DNA of 64,000 nucleotides, taken from positions 124,001 to 188,000 of the forward strand of contig NZ_JPFW01000009.1 in the NCBI RefSeq assembly GCF_000722705.1, in the 5' to 3' direction. The position numbers were made by a program, and so were the translations under genes. Under the pieces are notes generated by a model that ran no database searches, was not told the origin of the DNA, and worked only from the letters and a program-made list of their open reading frames with translations. Positions 1 through 13,905 of this stretch are shown here, piece by piece (position 1 is the stretch's first letter; every line of letters begins with the position of its first letter). Source of the DNA: Streptococcus mitis (GTDB taxonomy: Bacteria > Bacillota > Bacilli > Lactobacillales > Streptococcaceae).

Positions 1-4743
<4,743 letters not shown>

Positions 4744-4886
4744 GATGATTCTCCTTTGTAAATAAGTTCCAAGCCTTGTCAAACAGGCTTTTCTAATCGT
4801 CATATGGTTTTAAAAACCCCTATCACCGTGTCCTCTTGATAAATTTTCAGAATCTTTAAGTCTTTGTTACAAATGCTTAAAATCCT

Positions 4887-4942
4887 GAAAAAAAGCACAA
4901 AAAGAGCAGCTAAATCTGACTTTTTCAGAAGATTTAACTGCT
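4887..4942 (-). terminator. Terminator-like hairpin inside the rpoB leader
   Basis: On the minus strand a 13-pair stem (arms 4930-4942 and 4905-4917, one G.U pair) is followed directly by a broken T-run (4887-4903). It lies about 50 bases after the predicted start of the rpoB transcript and about 160 bases before the gene, so it could act as an attenuator. This is inference; no antiterminator partner was worked out. Confidence 0.6.
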
Positions 4943-4948
4943 GTGAGC

Positions 4949-4974
4949 CTTGTCTGGACAATATTTCAGACAAG
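4949..4974 (-). other. 5'-proximal hairpin in the rpoB leader
   Basis: Perfect 8-base arms CTTGTCTG (4967-4974 and 4949-4956 on the minus strand) enclose a 10-base loop. It begins about 15 bases after the predicted transcription start and immediately precedes the terminator-like hairpin. It may protect the 5' end or act with the next hairpin. Confidence 0.5.
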
Positions 4975-4997
4975 ACCTACGACAAATGATTACTCAT

Positions 4998-5026
4998 ATT
5001 ATACCCTATTTAGCTAGATTTTTCAA
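4998..5026 (-). promoter_or_regulatory. rpoBC promoter
   Basis: Near-consensus SigA promoter on the minus strand: TTGAAA (5021-5026), 17-base spacer, TATAAT (4998-5003). The predicted start is near 4991, giving an untranslated leader of about 250 bases. Confidence 0.8.
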
Positions 5027-5168
5027 GGGGATTAACGATTTTTTGACAAAATCTTTTCCTATGAAAAATTAAATTCAATGATTACTTTGCAAACTTCATT
5101 TTCAGTTTAACATTTCAATACAAAATATAGTAAATCACAACTTTCCTATTTTATCATAGGCTGTTTTC

Positions 5169-5197
5169 TTGACTTTACTTGGTTTTTATTTTAATAT
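5169..5197 (+). promoter_or_regulatory. Possible promoter of the Mga-like regulator gene
   Basis: TTGACT (5169-5174) and TAATAT (5192-5197) with a 17-base spacer, in a very AT-rich stretch that ends in AAGGAGG and the start codon. The -10 matches only four of six positions; the neighbouring TATATA-like hexamers could serve instead. The interval 5027-5168 between the divergent promoters shows no gene. Confidence 0.4.
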
Positions 5198-5226
5198 ATA
5201 TGTATAAATATATAAGGAGGTTTGTT

Positions 5227-6711
5227 ATGAATATTTTGCTTTCTGAAACAGAACAAAATCTGCTAGTGTTACTGGAAGAACTAACCAAACACCATGATTG
5301 GATAGAACTTCCAGGCTTGGCTGAGAATCTGAATTTTTCAATCGAAGAATTGCAAGAACATCTTTCTAGGCTCGAGCAATTATTCCCAAATCTCCTGATT
5401 CAATCAACAAAAGAAAGCATTCAGTTGCAGTTTGACTTTCAAAACACCTTGGATCCTCGGATTGCAATCTTTGAACAATCTACAACCTACTCTTTTTTGA
5501 ACCGTCTCTTTTTCAAAGAGGGACTATCACTTGAGCAAATGTGTCAAGAACTTGTGATTAGTTGCGAACGAGTTCAGAAAATCATCCAGCATCTAAATAC
5601 GAAGCTTCCACAACACTATGGCATCAGCATCCAACCTTCCCCTTTAGTCATGGATGGAACAGAAGAGGACATTCGTGCCTTTTATCTAGACTACTTTAGT
5701 CAAAGTTACGACTTTCTTGATTGGCCCTTTCCTTCTATTTCTGAAGAGGCACTCACTCAGCTGATTCAGCTATTTTTGGACGCCCAACAAGTTTCCCCCA
5801 ACCTCAGTAGCTTACGGCAAATCAAATATACCTTGGCTATCAATCTAGAGCGATTAAATAAGGGACGTTTCATTGAAAATCCTAGTCCGCTCTTAACCAG
5901 TCATTACAGTTCCCTCATGCAAATTTCCCAGTTTGAACAAGATATCAAAAAGCTGGCTAAAAAGCTCGATTTTGAAGCTACAAAGGAGACACTAGAACAG
6001 CTATTTTCTGACCCAATCAAATCTCCTCAAATCACAAATAAGCCTAACAATGGAGCTCTGGGTGATATTCATCATATCCAAAAATCTTACCGTTTATTGA
6101 GCCAAATTCTAGAAGAGTTGGCCAAAGAATTTCATCTGCAGATTGAAAATCGCGAGGAATTGATTTGGCTCCTCCACTATACTGCCCAATCTGATTTCTT
6201 CCATCTACTCAGTGACCAATCTCTTGACAAACAGAGATTCCTGATTTTAAGCAATTATCAAGCAGAATTTCCAAAACTATTTGAAGTAAGTCAACACAAA
6301 TTCCGATATTACCTGACTGAGATGGGACTAGAAAATCACCCAAGTAAGCTACAAGAACTTGTCTACACCTTTTCGATTCAAGGGCGACGTATTTTAGTCC
6401 AATTACTTCAAAAACTTCCCAAAATACGTGTTTTAGTCATTAGTCATCTGGATAGCCATCATGCACAAAACCTTATCGACACCCTAACTCACTACGGCAA
6501 TAATCTCTATCTATTTGATTCTTGGGAAGAATCTACTCTTTCTTTCTCAATTTTCAATCAAATTCCTCACGATATTGTCATCACCACGTTCCCTATTTCC
6601 AACTGTCCGAAACCAATTATTTGTAGTCGAAATCTTTCTACTTCAGAACTATTTCATCACCTCCACCTTCTGGCTTCTCAAATTCATAAAGAAAGACTGG
6701 CTAAATCGTAA
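5227..6711 (+). CDS. Mga-family helix-turn-helix transcriptional regulator
   Basis: 494-residue DNA-binding protein of the Mga/AtxA type. Two N-terminal winged-helix segments can be seen (about residues 1-60, and about 100-130 around GLSLEQMCQELVISCERVQK), then a long helical PRD-like middle and an EIIB-like C-terminal part (about 398 onward, KIRVLVISHLDSHHAQNLID). The chosen ATG has AAGGAGG eight bases upstream; the longer frame from TTG 5179 would put this site inside the gene. Such regulators often sense sugar-phosphotransfer state. It precedes spuA but has its own terminator, so control of spuA is only a guess. It resembles pneumococcal MgrA in architecture; I do not assign that name. Confidence 0.85.
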   Translation: MNILLSETEQNLLVLLEELTKHHDWIELPGLAENLNFSIEELQEHLSRLEQLFPNLLIQSTKESIQLQFDFQNTLDPRIAIFEQSTTYSFLNRLFFKEGLSLEQMCQELVISCERVQKIIQHLNTKLPQHYGISIQPSPLVMDGTEEDIRAFYLDYFSQSYDFLDWPFPSISEEALTQLIQLFLDAQQVSPNLSSLRQIKYTLAINLERLNKGRFIENPSPLLTSHYSSLMQISQFEQDIKKLAKKLDFEATKETLEQLFSDPIKSPQITNKPNNGALGDIHHIQKSYRLLSQILEELAKEFHLQIENREELIWLLHYTAQSDFFHLLSDQSLDKQRFLILSNYQAEFPKLFEVSQHKFRYYLTEMGLENHPSKLQELVYTFSIQGRRILVQLLQKLPKIRVLVISHLDSHHAQNLIDTLTHYGNNLYLFDSWEESTLSFSIFNQIPHDIVITTFPISNCPKPIICSRNLSTSELFHHLHLLASQIHKERLAKS

Positions 6712-6736
6712 CAAAATTTGTTGCGATTTTTCTTTT
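6703..6736 (+). terminator. Terminator of the Mga-like gene
   Basis: Arms 6703-6715 and 6717-6729 are complementary (one U.G pair) and overlap the stop codon at 6709-6711; the end of the second arm runs into a T-rich tail (TTTTTCTTTT). The tight apex means a few innermost pairs must open. Confidence 0.75.
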
Positions 6737-6748
6737 AGTTTAATTTTA

Positions 6749-6786
6749 GGAAAACGCTTGCATATTGTTTTACTACATGCTATACT
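6749..6786 (+). promoter_or_regulatory. spuA promoter with overlapping cre-like site
   Basis: TTGCAT (6758-6763), 17-base spacer, TATACT (6781-6786). A 14-base sequence GGAAAACGCTTGCA (6749-6762) matches the CcpA cre consensus TGWAANCGNTNWCA at 12 positions and overlaps the -35, the usual layout for catabolite repression of glycan-degrading genes. Confidence 0.7.
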
Positions 6787-6817
6787 GATAGAGAAATTCA
6801 TTTATAGGAGAATCATT

Positions 6818-9800
6818 ATGAAAAGAACAACTTCTCACACTGAGAAAAAAATGGTCTACAGCATCCGTTCCCTCAAGAATGGAACTGGTTCTGTCCTTAT
6901 CGGCGCAAGCTTTGTCCTACTTGCCATGGCTACACCAACTATCTCAGCCAAGGAAAATACTACAACCACTAACGCAAGTAATAGTGAAACTACTACTGCC
7001 CTTGCCCAACCTCTTACTGATACAACAGCCAGCACTGGTAAGCAAGAAAGTGATCTTTCTGTACCTAAAAATGCAAACGCTTCCCTAGAGAAAAAAGAAG
7101 AAAAACCTGCAACAGAGCCAACAAGTCCTGCTGCAAGCCCAGCTGACTCAGCACCACAAACTGGGCAAGATCGTTCAAGTGAGCCAACGACTTCTACTAG
7201 GCCAGTAACAACTGAAACTAAGGTAGAAGAGCCAATCGAAGACAACTACTTCCGTATCCATGTCAAAAAACTTCCTGAAGAAAACAAGGATGCTCAAGGA
7301 CTCTGGACTTGGGACGATGTTGAAAAACCATCTGAAAACTGGCCTAACGGAGCCTTGTCCTTTAAGGATGCCAAAAAAGATGACTATGGCTACTACCTAG
7401 ATGTCAAATTAAAGGGAGAGCAAGCCAAGAAAATTAGCTTCCTTATCAATAATACAGCTGGAAAAAATCTAACTGGCGATAAATCTGCAGAAAAACTGGC
7501 ACCAAAGATGAACGAGGCTTGGTTGGACCAAGATTACAAGGTTTTCTCTTACGAACCACAGCCTGCAGGGACTGTTCGCGTCAACTACTACCGTACAGAT
7601 GGCAACTATGATAAGAAATCTCTTTGGTATTGGGGAGATGTGAAAAATCCAAGTAGCGCTCAATGGCCTGACGGAACAGACTTTACAGCTACAGGAAAAT
7701 ACGGCCGCTATATTGACATTCCTCTTAAGGATGCCGCAAAAGAATTCGGCTTTTTATTACTAGATGAGAGCAAACAAGGAGACGACGTGAAAATCCGTAA
7801 AGAAGATTATAAGTTCACAGATTTGAAAAATCATAGCCAAATTTTCCTAAAAGACGATGACGAATCGATTTACACAAATCCATACTATGTCCATGATATC
7901 CGTATGACAGGGGCTCAACACGTAGCCACTTCTAGCATTGAAAGTAGTTTTTCAACACTAGTCGGTGCAAAAAAAGAGGATATTCTCAAGCACTCCAACA
8001 TCACTAATCACCTAGGAAACAAGGTAACTATCACCGATGTTGCAATCGATGAAGCTGGCAAGAAAGTGACTTATAGCGGAGATTTCTCTGACACAAAACA
8101 TCCATATACTGTTAGCTACAATTCCGACCAATTCACTACCAAAACAAGCTGGCGCCTTAAAGATGAGACTTACAGCTATGATGGTAAACTGGGAGCTGAT
8201 CTCAAAGAAGAAGGAAAACAAGTTGATTTAACCCTTTGGTCACCAAGTGCTGATAAGGTTTCTGTTGTTGTCTACGACAAGAATGACCCTAACAAAGTAG
8301 TTGGAACTGTCGCTCTTGAAAAAGGAGAAAGAGGGACTTGGAAACAAACTCTAGATAGCACAAACAAACTAGGAATCACAGATTTCACTGGCTACTATTA
8401 TCAATACCAAATCGAGCGTCAGGGGAAAACTGTTCTTGCACTCGATCCTTACGCTAAATCCCTCGCTGCTTGGAATAGTGACGATGCTAAGATCGACGAT
8501 GCCCATAAAGTGGCTAAAGCTGCCTTTGTAGATCCAGCAAAACTAGGACCTCAAGACTTGACTTATGGTAAGATTCACAACTTCAAGACTCGTGAAGATG
8601 CCGTTATCTATGAAGCTCATGTGCGTGACTTCACTTCAGATCCTGCCATTGCAAAAGACTTGACCAAACCATTTGGTACCTTTGAAGCCTTCATTGAAAA
8701 ACTAGACTATCTCAAAGATTTGGGTGTGACCCATATCCAGCTCCTTCCAGTCTTGTCTTACTACTTTGTCAATGAATTGAAAAACCATGAACGCTTGTCT
8801 GACTATGCTTCAAGCAACAGTAACTACAACTGGGGATATGACCCTCAAAACTACTTCTCCTTGACTGGTATGTACTCAAGCGATCCTAAGAATCCAGAAA
8901 AACGAATCGCAGAATTTAAAAACCTCATCAACGAAATCCACAAACGTGGCATGGGAGCTATCTTAGATGTCGTTTATAACCACACAGCCAAAGTCGATAT
9001 CTTTGAAGACCTAGAGCCAAACTACTACCATTTTATGGATGCTGATGGAACACCACGAACTAGCTTTGGTGGTGGACGCTTGGGGACAACCCACCATATG
9101 ACCAAACGTCTCCTAGTTGACTCTATCAAATACCTAGTTGATACCTACAAAGTAGATGGATTCCGCTTCGATATGATGGGAGACCATGATGCCGCTTCTA
9201 TCGAAGAAGCTTACAAGGCTGCACGCGCCCTCAATCCAAACCTCATCATGCTTGGTGAAGGTTGGAGAACCTATGCTGGTGATGAAAATATGCCTACTAG
9301 AGCTGCTGACCAAGATTGGATGAAACATACCGATACTGTAGCTGTCTTCTCAGATGACATCCGTAACAACCTCAAGTCTGGTTATCCAAACGAAGGTCAA
9401 CCTGCCTTTATCACAGGTGGCAAGCGTGATATCAACACTATCTTTAAAAATCTAATTGCTCAACCAACCAACTTTGAAGCTGACAGCCCTGGAGATGTCA
9501 TCCAATACATCGCAGCCCATGATAACTTGACCCTCTTTGATATCATTGCCCAGTCTATCAAAAAAGACCCAAGCAAGGCTAAGAACTATGCTGAGATTCA
9601 TCGTCGTTTACGACTTGGAAATCTCATGGTCTTGACAGCACAAGGAACTCCGTTTATCCACTCTGGTCAGGAATATGGACGTACTAAACAATTCCGTGAC
9701 CCAGCCTACAAGACTCCAGTCGCAGAAGACAAGGTTCCAAACAAGTCTCACTTGTTGCGTGATAAGGACGGCAATCCATTTGACTATCCTTACTTCATCC

Positions 9801-10714
9801 ATGACTCTTACGACTCCAGCGATGCTGTTAACAAGTTTGACTGGACTAAGGCTACAGATAGTAAAGCTTACCCTGAAAATGTCAAGAGCCGTGACTATAT
9901 GAAAGGGTTGATTGCCCTTCGTCAATCTACAGACGCCTTCCGACTTAAGAGCCTCCAAGATATCAAAGACCGTGTCCACCTCATCACTGTCCCAGGTCAA
10001 AATGGTGTGGAAAAAGAAGATGTAGTGATTGGCTACCAAATTACTGCTCCAAACGGAGATATTTACGCAGTCTTTGTCAATGCGGACGAAAAAGCTCGTG
10101 AATTTAATTTGGGAACTTCCTTTGGTCACCTAAGAAATGCTGAAGTTTTAGCAGATGAAAACCAAGCAGGACCAGTCGGAATTGCCAACCCTCAAGGACT
10201 TGAATGGACTGAAAAAGGCTTGAAATTAAATGCCCTTACAGCTACTGTTCTTAGAATCTCTCAAGGCGGTGCCATCGTTGCCCCAGCTGTGGAAGAAAAA
10301 CCAGAATTTGATCTTTCTAGCTTAACACAAGAACAAGGTCAAAATAACGGCCAAGACAATACTCCAAACCGAGTCGTCAAACCTGAGCAGCAAAATCTAG
10401 CTCCACAGGCTAAACCTGATTCTACAAAACCAGATGCAAAAGTAGCGGATGCGGATCATAAACCTAACCAAGCTACAACTGATTCACAAGCTGAAAAACC
10501 AGCACAAGAAGCACAAGCATCATCTGTAAGTGAAGCTATTCAAAACGGAGCTGTAGAAAACTCTAGCAAGAAAAATATACCTGCAACCCCAGCTAAACAA
10601 GCTGAACTTCCAAATACAGGAACCAAAAACGATCACAAACTCCTGTTTGCAGGAATCAGCCTCCTTGCTCTTCTAGGTCTCGGGTTCTTACTAAAAAACA
10701 AAAAAGAGAACTAA
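6818..10714 (+). CDS. spuA: Cell-wall-anchored pullulanase SpuA
   Basis: 1298-residue surface enzyme that cleaves alpha-1,6 branch links of glycogen-type glucans. Order: N-terminal signal with a YSIR motif and hydrophobic stretch ending near SAKE; a Thr/Ser/Pro linker; two CBM41 starch-binding modules (about residues 142 and 251 onward, each with a W-x-W face); a CBM48-like module (about 465); a GH13 catalytic domain with YNWGYDP at 670-676, DVVYNH at 717-722, nucleophile D785 in FRFD, acid/base E814 in GEGW and D902 in AHDN; then a Pro/Gln-rich wall-spanning stretch and sorting signal LPNTG at 1264-1268, a hydrophobic segment and a basic tail. All catalytic residues are present. The start ATG follows AGGAG; longer upstream frames are spurious. 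Confidence 0.96.
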   Translation: MKRTTSHTEKKMVYSIRSLKNGTGSVLIGASFVLLAMATPTISAKENTTTTNASNSETTTALAQPLTDTTASTGKQESDLSVPKNANASLEKKEEKPATEPTSPAASPADSAPQTGQDRSSEPTTSTRPVTTETKVEEPIEDNYFRIHVKKLPEENKDAQGLWTWDDVEKPSENWPNGALSFKDAKKDDYGYYLDVKLKGEQAKKISFLINNTAGKNLTGDKSAEKLAPKMNEAWLDQDYKVFSYEPQPAGTVRVNYYRTDGNYDKKSLWYWGDVKNPSSAQWPDGTDFTATGKYGRYIDIPLKDAAKEFGFLLLDESKQGDDVKIRKEDYKFTDLKNHSQIFLKDDDESIYTNPYYVHDIRMTGAQHVATSSIESSFSTLVGAKKEDILKHSNITNHLGNKVTITDVAIDEAGKKVTYSGDFSDTKHPYTVSYNSDQFTTKTSWRLKDETYSYDGKLGADLKEEGKQVDLTLWSPSADKVSVVVYDKNDPNKVVGTVALEKGERGTWKQTLDSTNKLGITDFTGYYYQYQIERQGKTVLALDPYAKSLAAWNSDDAKIDDAHKVAKAAFVDPAKLGPQDLTYGKIHNFKTREDAVIYEAHVRDFTSDPAIAKDLTKPFGTFEAFIEKLDYLKDLGVTHIQLLPVLSYYFVNELKNHERLSDYASSNSNYNWGYDPQNYFSLTGMYSSDPKNPEKRIAEFKNLINEIHKRGMGAILDVVYNHTAKVDIFEDLEPNYYHFMDADGTPRTSFGGGRLGTTHHMTKRLLVDSIKYLVDTYKVDGFRFDMMGDHDAASIEEAYKAARALNPNLIMLGEGWRTYAGDENMPTRAADQDWMKHTDTVAVFSDDIRNNLKSGYPNEGQPAFITGGKRDINTIFKNLIAQPTNFEADSPGDVIQYIAAHDNLTLFDIIAQSIKKDPSKAKNYAEIHRRLRLGNLMVLTAQGTPFIHSGQEYGRTKQFRDPAYKTPVAEDKVPNKSHLLRDKDGNPFDYPYFIHDSYDSSDAVNKFDWTKATDSKAYPENVKSRDYMKGLIALRQSTDAFRLKSLQDIKDRVHLITVPGQNGVEKEDVVIGYQITAPNGDIYAVFVNADEKAREFNLGTSFGHLRNAEVLADENQAGPVGIANPQGLEWTEKGLKLNALTATVLRISQGGAIVAPAVEEKPEFDLSSLTQEQGQNNGQDNTPNRVVKPEQQNLAPQAKPDSTKPDAKVADADHKPNQATTDSQAEKPAQEAQASSVSEAIQNGAVENSSKKNIPATPAKQAELPNTGTKNDHKLLFAGISLLALLGLGFLLKNKKEN

Positions 10715-10733
10715 ACTAGCCCTCCTATAGAAA

Positions 10734-10770
10734 AATCCCCCAAGCCTTGACGCTCGGGGGATTGATTTTT
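10734..10770. terminator. Bidirectional terminator between spuA and the importer operon
   Basis: Eight-base arms AATCCCCC (10734-10741) and GGGGGATT (10756-10763) enclose a 14-base loop. T-runs lie on both sides (GATTTTT after it on plus, TTTTTCTA on minus), fitting the convergent genes. Confidence 0.8.
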
Positions 10771-10789
10771 GACCTGATAAGCCTATCTA

Positions 10790-11554
10790 TCAAATCATAT
10801 ATTCCACACTATAGGTCGCATCCGAAAGTATTCGTGCCAAAAATTGCTTGGTTCGTTCTTCTTTTGGACGACTGAAGAAATCATGGGCATTATTTTCTTC
10901 AACAATTTTCCCGCCATCCATAAAAATAACATGGTTGGCCACATCTCTGGCAAAGCCCATCTCATGAGTCACTACTATCATAGTAACTCCTTCTTTAGCT
11001 AGCTGTTTTAAAACATCCAAAACATCCCCTACTAACTCTGGATCCAAGGCTGACGTTGGCTCATCCAATAAAATGACCTCTGGTTTCACAGCGATTGCGC
11101 GCGCAATACCAATTCGTTGTTGCTGGCCTCCAGAAAGCTGAGAGGGATAGTAATCCTTATAAGCTAGTAAACCAACTTTTTCTAAGGCAGCTTCTGCACG
11201 TTTGATGGCTTCTTCCTTAGGAATTTTCCTAGCAATCACCAGCCCCTCCAAAATATTTTCCAAGGCTGTTTTATTGGCAAATAAATTATAATGTTGGAAA
11301 ACGAAGGCGGTCTTTTGGCGAATTTCCAAAATGTCTTTTTTGGTCAATTTGCCAAGATCGTAGTCTTTGTCAGCAAGTTTCAAAGAACCACTATCAGCCT
11401 TTTCCAAATGATTGAGACATCTGAGAAAAGTCGTTTTACCTGATCCAGATGGCCCCAAGATTACAACCACATCCCCTTGGCTGACCTTGAGATTCACATC
11501 TCCTAGGACTTGTCTGTCTCCAAACTTTTTTGCAACATGTTCTACTTGTAACAT
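10790..11554 (-). CDS. Amino-acid (cystine-type) ABC importer, ATP-binding protein
   Basis: 254-residue ATPase of the polar amino-acid uptake class. Walker [10 protein letters not shown], signature LSGGQQQR, Walker [13 protein letters not shown] and the switch histidine in VVTHE are all present. It is the last gene of a seven-gene operon and follows the two permease genes (nine bases after the first). Two separate permeases plus a binding protein match the TcyLMN/TcyJK layout for cystine and other sulfur amino acids; glutamine- or arginine-type specificity cannot be excluded from sequence alone. Start ATG is eight bases after AGGAGG. Confidence 0.9.
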   Translation of the reverse strand: MLQVEHVAKKFGDRQVLGDVNLKVSQGDVVVILGPSGSGKTTFLRCLNHLEKADSGSLKLADKDYDLGKLTKKDILEIRQKTAFVFQHYNLFANKTALENILEGLVIARKIPKEEAIKRAEAALEKVGLLAYKDYYPSQLSGGQQQRIGIARAIAVKPEVILLDEPTSALDPELVGDVLDVLKQLAKEGVTMIVVTHEMGFARDVANHVIFMDGGKIVEENNAHDFFSRPKEERTKQFLARILSDATYSVEYMI

Positions 11555-11563
11555 TGTCTCCTC

Positions 11564-12286
11564 CTATGCTAAACCTGTACTGGGCGCTACTTGTCCCTTT
11601 TCTCTTTGAATATAGCGTTTCTCTAAGATTGAAAAGCCCCATTGAATCAATCCGCAAATAAGAATGTACTGTAAAAAGATCACAAAATAGGATTCAAAAT
11701 ACTGATAACCATAAGACGCTTCAACACGGGCAATGGCTGTAATATCCTTAATGGTCATCACAAATACTAAAGAAGTTCCTTTTACAATATTTATAACTAG
11801 ATTAGCTAGATTAGGCAAGGCTGACCGCAAGGCCTGTGGAAAAACAATCCTCACATAAGCCTGACTAGTGGTTAAGCCAATCGCTTGTGCAGCTTCTAAT
11901 TGTCCCTTATCCACAGTCAAAATAGCCGAACGTAAGATTTCTGATAAACTACCTGTTGTCATCAAGCTATAGATAATAAAAGCATAATAGATGGGATTGA
12001 GTTTAAAGATATCAACATCACTTCCTATGCTTTTAAGAAATTGATTGAGCAAACTCGGAAACAAGCTATAAAAGAAAAGAATCAGCAAAATCGGAGGTGT
12101 CGCTCTTATAAAAGCTAGATACACGAGGGAGAAGGTTCGAACACCTTTGACTTTGTATATTTGTCCCAGCGCTAAAAATAAGGCAGGTAGAAAACTTAAG
12201 ATCATAGCTACAATCATGATAATCAAGGTGGTCGGTACCCCTTTTAAGGTCTCTAAAAAGGTTTTTGCAATATAGTCTAAATCCAT
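11564..12286 (-). CDS. Amino-acid ABC importer permease (second)
   Basis: 240-residue integral membrane protein with several hydrophobic segments and the permease coupling loop (GQLEAAQAIGLTTSQAYVRI), which docks on the ATPase. It starts three bases after the stop of the other permease gene, so translation is probably coupled. It probably pairs with that permease as a heterodimer through which the amino acid passes. Confidence 0.88.
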   Translation of the reverse strand: MDLDYIAKTFLETLKGVPTTLIIMIVAMILSFLPALFLALGQIYKVKGVRTFSLVYLAFIRATPPILLILFFYSLFPSLLNQFLKSIGSDVDIFKLNPIYYAFIIYSLMTTGSLSEILRSAILTVDKGQLEAAQAIGLTTSQAYVRIVFPQALRSALPNLANLVINIVKGTSLVFVMTIKDITAIARVEASYGYQYFESYFVIFLQYILICGLIQWGFSILEKRYIQREKGQVAPSTGLA

Positions 12287-12289
12287 ATC

Positions 12290-12982
12290 CTATCTCCCTT
12301 TCGTTTCCAAAGATTTTTCTAACAAGTGACTCAAGAAGGAAACAGCCAAAGCTACACCCCAATAAAGAATGGCAACCGCTGTATAGGTTTCAAGAGAGTA
12401 ATTCCCCAAATTGCGACTGATTAAGAGATTTCCAGCCCCCATGACATCTACAAAACCAATCGTATAAGCTAGGGCAGCGTCCCGCATCAAATTTAGAATG
12501 GCGGTCGTCACATTTGGAAGAGCCACTTGAAAGGCCTGAGGAAAAATGATTCTCCAAAATGTCTGACTAGGTGTCAGACCAATACTGACTCCAGCCTCCA
12601 TCTGTCCTTTGGGAATTGCCTGATAAGAAGACTTAAACACTTCTGCAATGATAGCCGCAAATAGCAAGACCATGGTGAATAAGACGAAGACCGTTTTGAA
12701 CCAGTTGTTGATATCTAAATTCAACCACCATTTTAAAAATTCAGGTAAACCATAAAATACTAAAAACAGTAAAACAATGGGGGGAGTACAGCGAAGAGTG
12801 AAAATATAGCCCTTAGAAAGACCTGCAAAAGTCTTGTCTTCTCCCACTTGAGCCCAAGCCAATAGACCACCGAAAAGGGAACCGAGGATTGTAGTAAAAA
12901 AGAGAATGGACAAGGTCATAGGAAGAGCCTGCCATAAGGTTGGTAAAAATTGGAACACTCTTGAAAAATCATATGAAACCAT
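12290..12982 (-). CDS. Amino-acid ABC importer permease (first)
   Basis: 230-residue membrane protein with the coupling loop GQMEAGVSIGLTPSQTFWRI. Hydrophobic segments cover most of the chain. It follows the binding-protein gene by 33 bases. The two permeases share family but differ widely in sequence, as in TcyL/TcyM. Confidence 0.88.
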   Translation of the reverse strand: MVSYDFSRVFQFLPTLWQALPMTLSILFFTTILGSLFGGLLAWAQVGEDKTFAGLSKGYIFTLRCTPPIVLLFLVFYGLPEFLKWWLNLDINNWFKTVFVLFTMVLLFAAIIAEVFKSSYQAIPKGQMEAGVSIGLTPSQTFWRIIFPQAFQVALPNVTTAILNLMRDAALAYTIGFVDVMGAGNLLISRNLGNYSLETYTAVAILYWGVALAVSFLSHLLEKSLETKGR

Positions 12983-13015
12983 GTAAACCTCTTTCTAACA
13001 TGCCTGATTGCTCAT

Positions 13016-13894
13016 CTAATCTTTATCAACATAACTAAAGACATCTTCTTTAAAGTATTTTTGAGAAAGTTTAGCTAGAGTACCATCTTCTTTTAATTCT
13101 TTAATAGCTTTTTCATACTCTTTCGCAAACTTCTCACCCTTTTCATCACGGTGAATCAATGGATAGGTTGGGATTCCTTTATAAGGGAACCAGCTAAGTT
13201 TGTCCGCATATTGGTGGTAAGAACCATCCTCTGCTGTCACTGCTTTTTCAAAAGACAGCTTGATGTCAAAGAAAGCATCATAACGTCCTTCTAAAACCCA
13301 AGCATAAGCATCTGCCACTTTGAAGGATTCAGCAGCTGTCAACTCAATTGGTGTATCTTTATGCTTGTCATTATAGCTATTGATAACACTCCACTGGGCA
13401 TTTTGTGGAGAGATGGGTACTAATTTTCCTTTGTTTTTGGCGAAATCATCAATATTCTTATATTTGGCTTCATCTTCTTTTCTAACAGTAAAACCAATAA
13501 TGCTGGCTCCTACTGGCTCAGATGGAATAATGAATTTCTTAGCCCGTTCATCTGTATACCAAGCACCTTTCGTCCCAATATCGTACTTGCCGGACTCAAG
13601 TCCAATCAAGAGATCATCATCACTAGTTCCAGTATACTCAAATTTATAATCTGCTAATTTCTCATCAATTGCCTTTAAAACTGCGACTTCATAACCATCT
13701 GATTCCCCTTTTTCGTCAATAAAATCATAAGGGACATAGTTTTGGGTATGGGCAACTTTTAAAGTTGTTACTTGTCCAGACGAAGCTGCATCTGCACCTT
13801 TAGCAGATGCTCCCGCCAAAGTTCTACCAATAATCGTTGCTCCAAGCACCGCTACAACTGCAACTCCACCAATAATCCATGTTTTCTTACTCAT
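13016..13894 (-). CDS. Amino-acid ABC importer, substrate-binding protein without lipobox
   Basis: 292-residue solute-binding protein of the amino-acid family (conserved region near VPYDFIDEKGESDGYEV, then DLLIGLESGKYDIGTKG, where many relatives have a Met or Asn). The N-terminus is basic then hydrophobic (about residues 5-24), but no Leu-x-x-Cys lipobox follows; the protein has no cysteine at all. It is therefore either anchored by an uncleaved N-terminal helix or secreted. It lies 11 bases after a UroD-family gene in the same operon. Confidence 0.88.
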   Translation of the reverse strand: MSKKTWIIGGVAVVAVLGATIIGRTLAGASAKGADAASSGQVTTLKVAHTQNYVPYDFIDEKGESDGYEVAVLKAIDEKLADYKFEYTGTSDDDLLIGLESGKYDIGTKGAWYTDERAKKFIIPSEPVGASIIGFTVRKEDEAKYKNIDDFAKNKGKLVPISPQNAQWSVINSYNDKHKDTPIELTAAESFKVADAYAWVLEGRYDAFFDIKLSFEKAVTAEDGSYHQYADKLSWFPYKGIPTYPLIHRDEKGEKFAKEYEKAIKELKEDGTLAKLSQKYFKEDVFSYVDKD

Positions 13895-13905
13895 ATTCTT
13901 CTCCT

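Noticed and set aside
4744-4803. Upstream in-frame ATG extending rpoB by 20 residues
   Set aside because: No ribosome site, and the added residues are absent from the RpoB family; TTG at 4743 has AAAGGAG at the right distance.
6856-7245. 129-codon frame antisense to the spuA linker
   Set aside because: Lies opposite the Thr/Ser/Pro-rich linker, where codon bias opens the reverse frame; no ribosome site or family.
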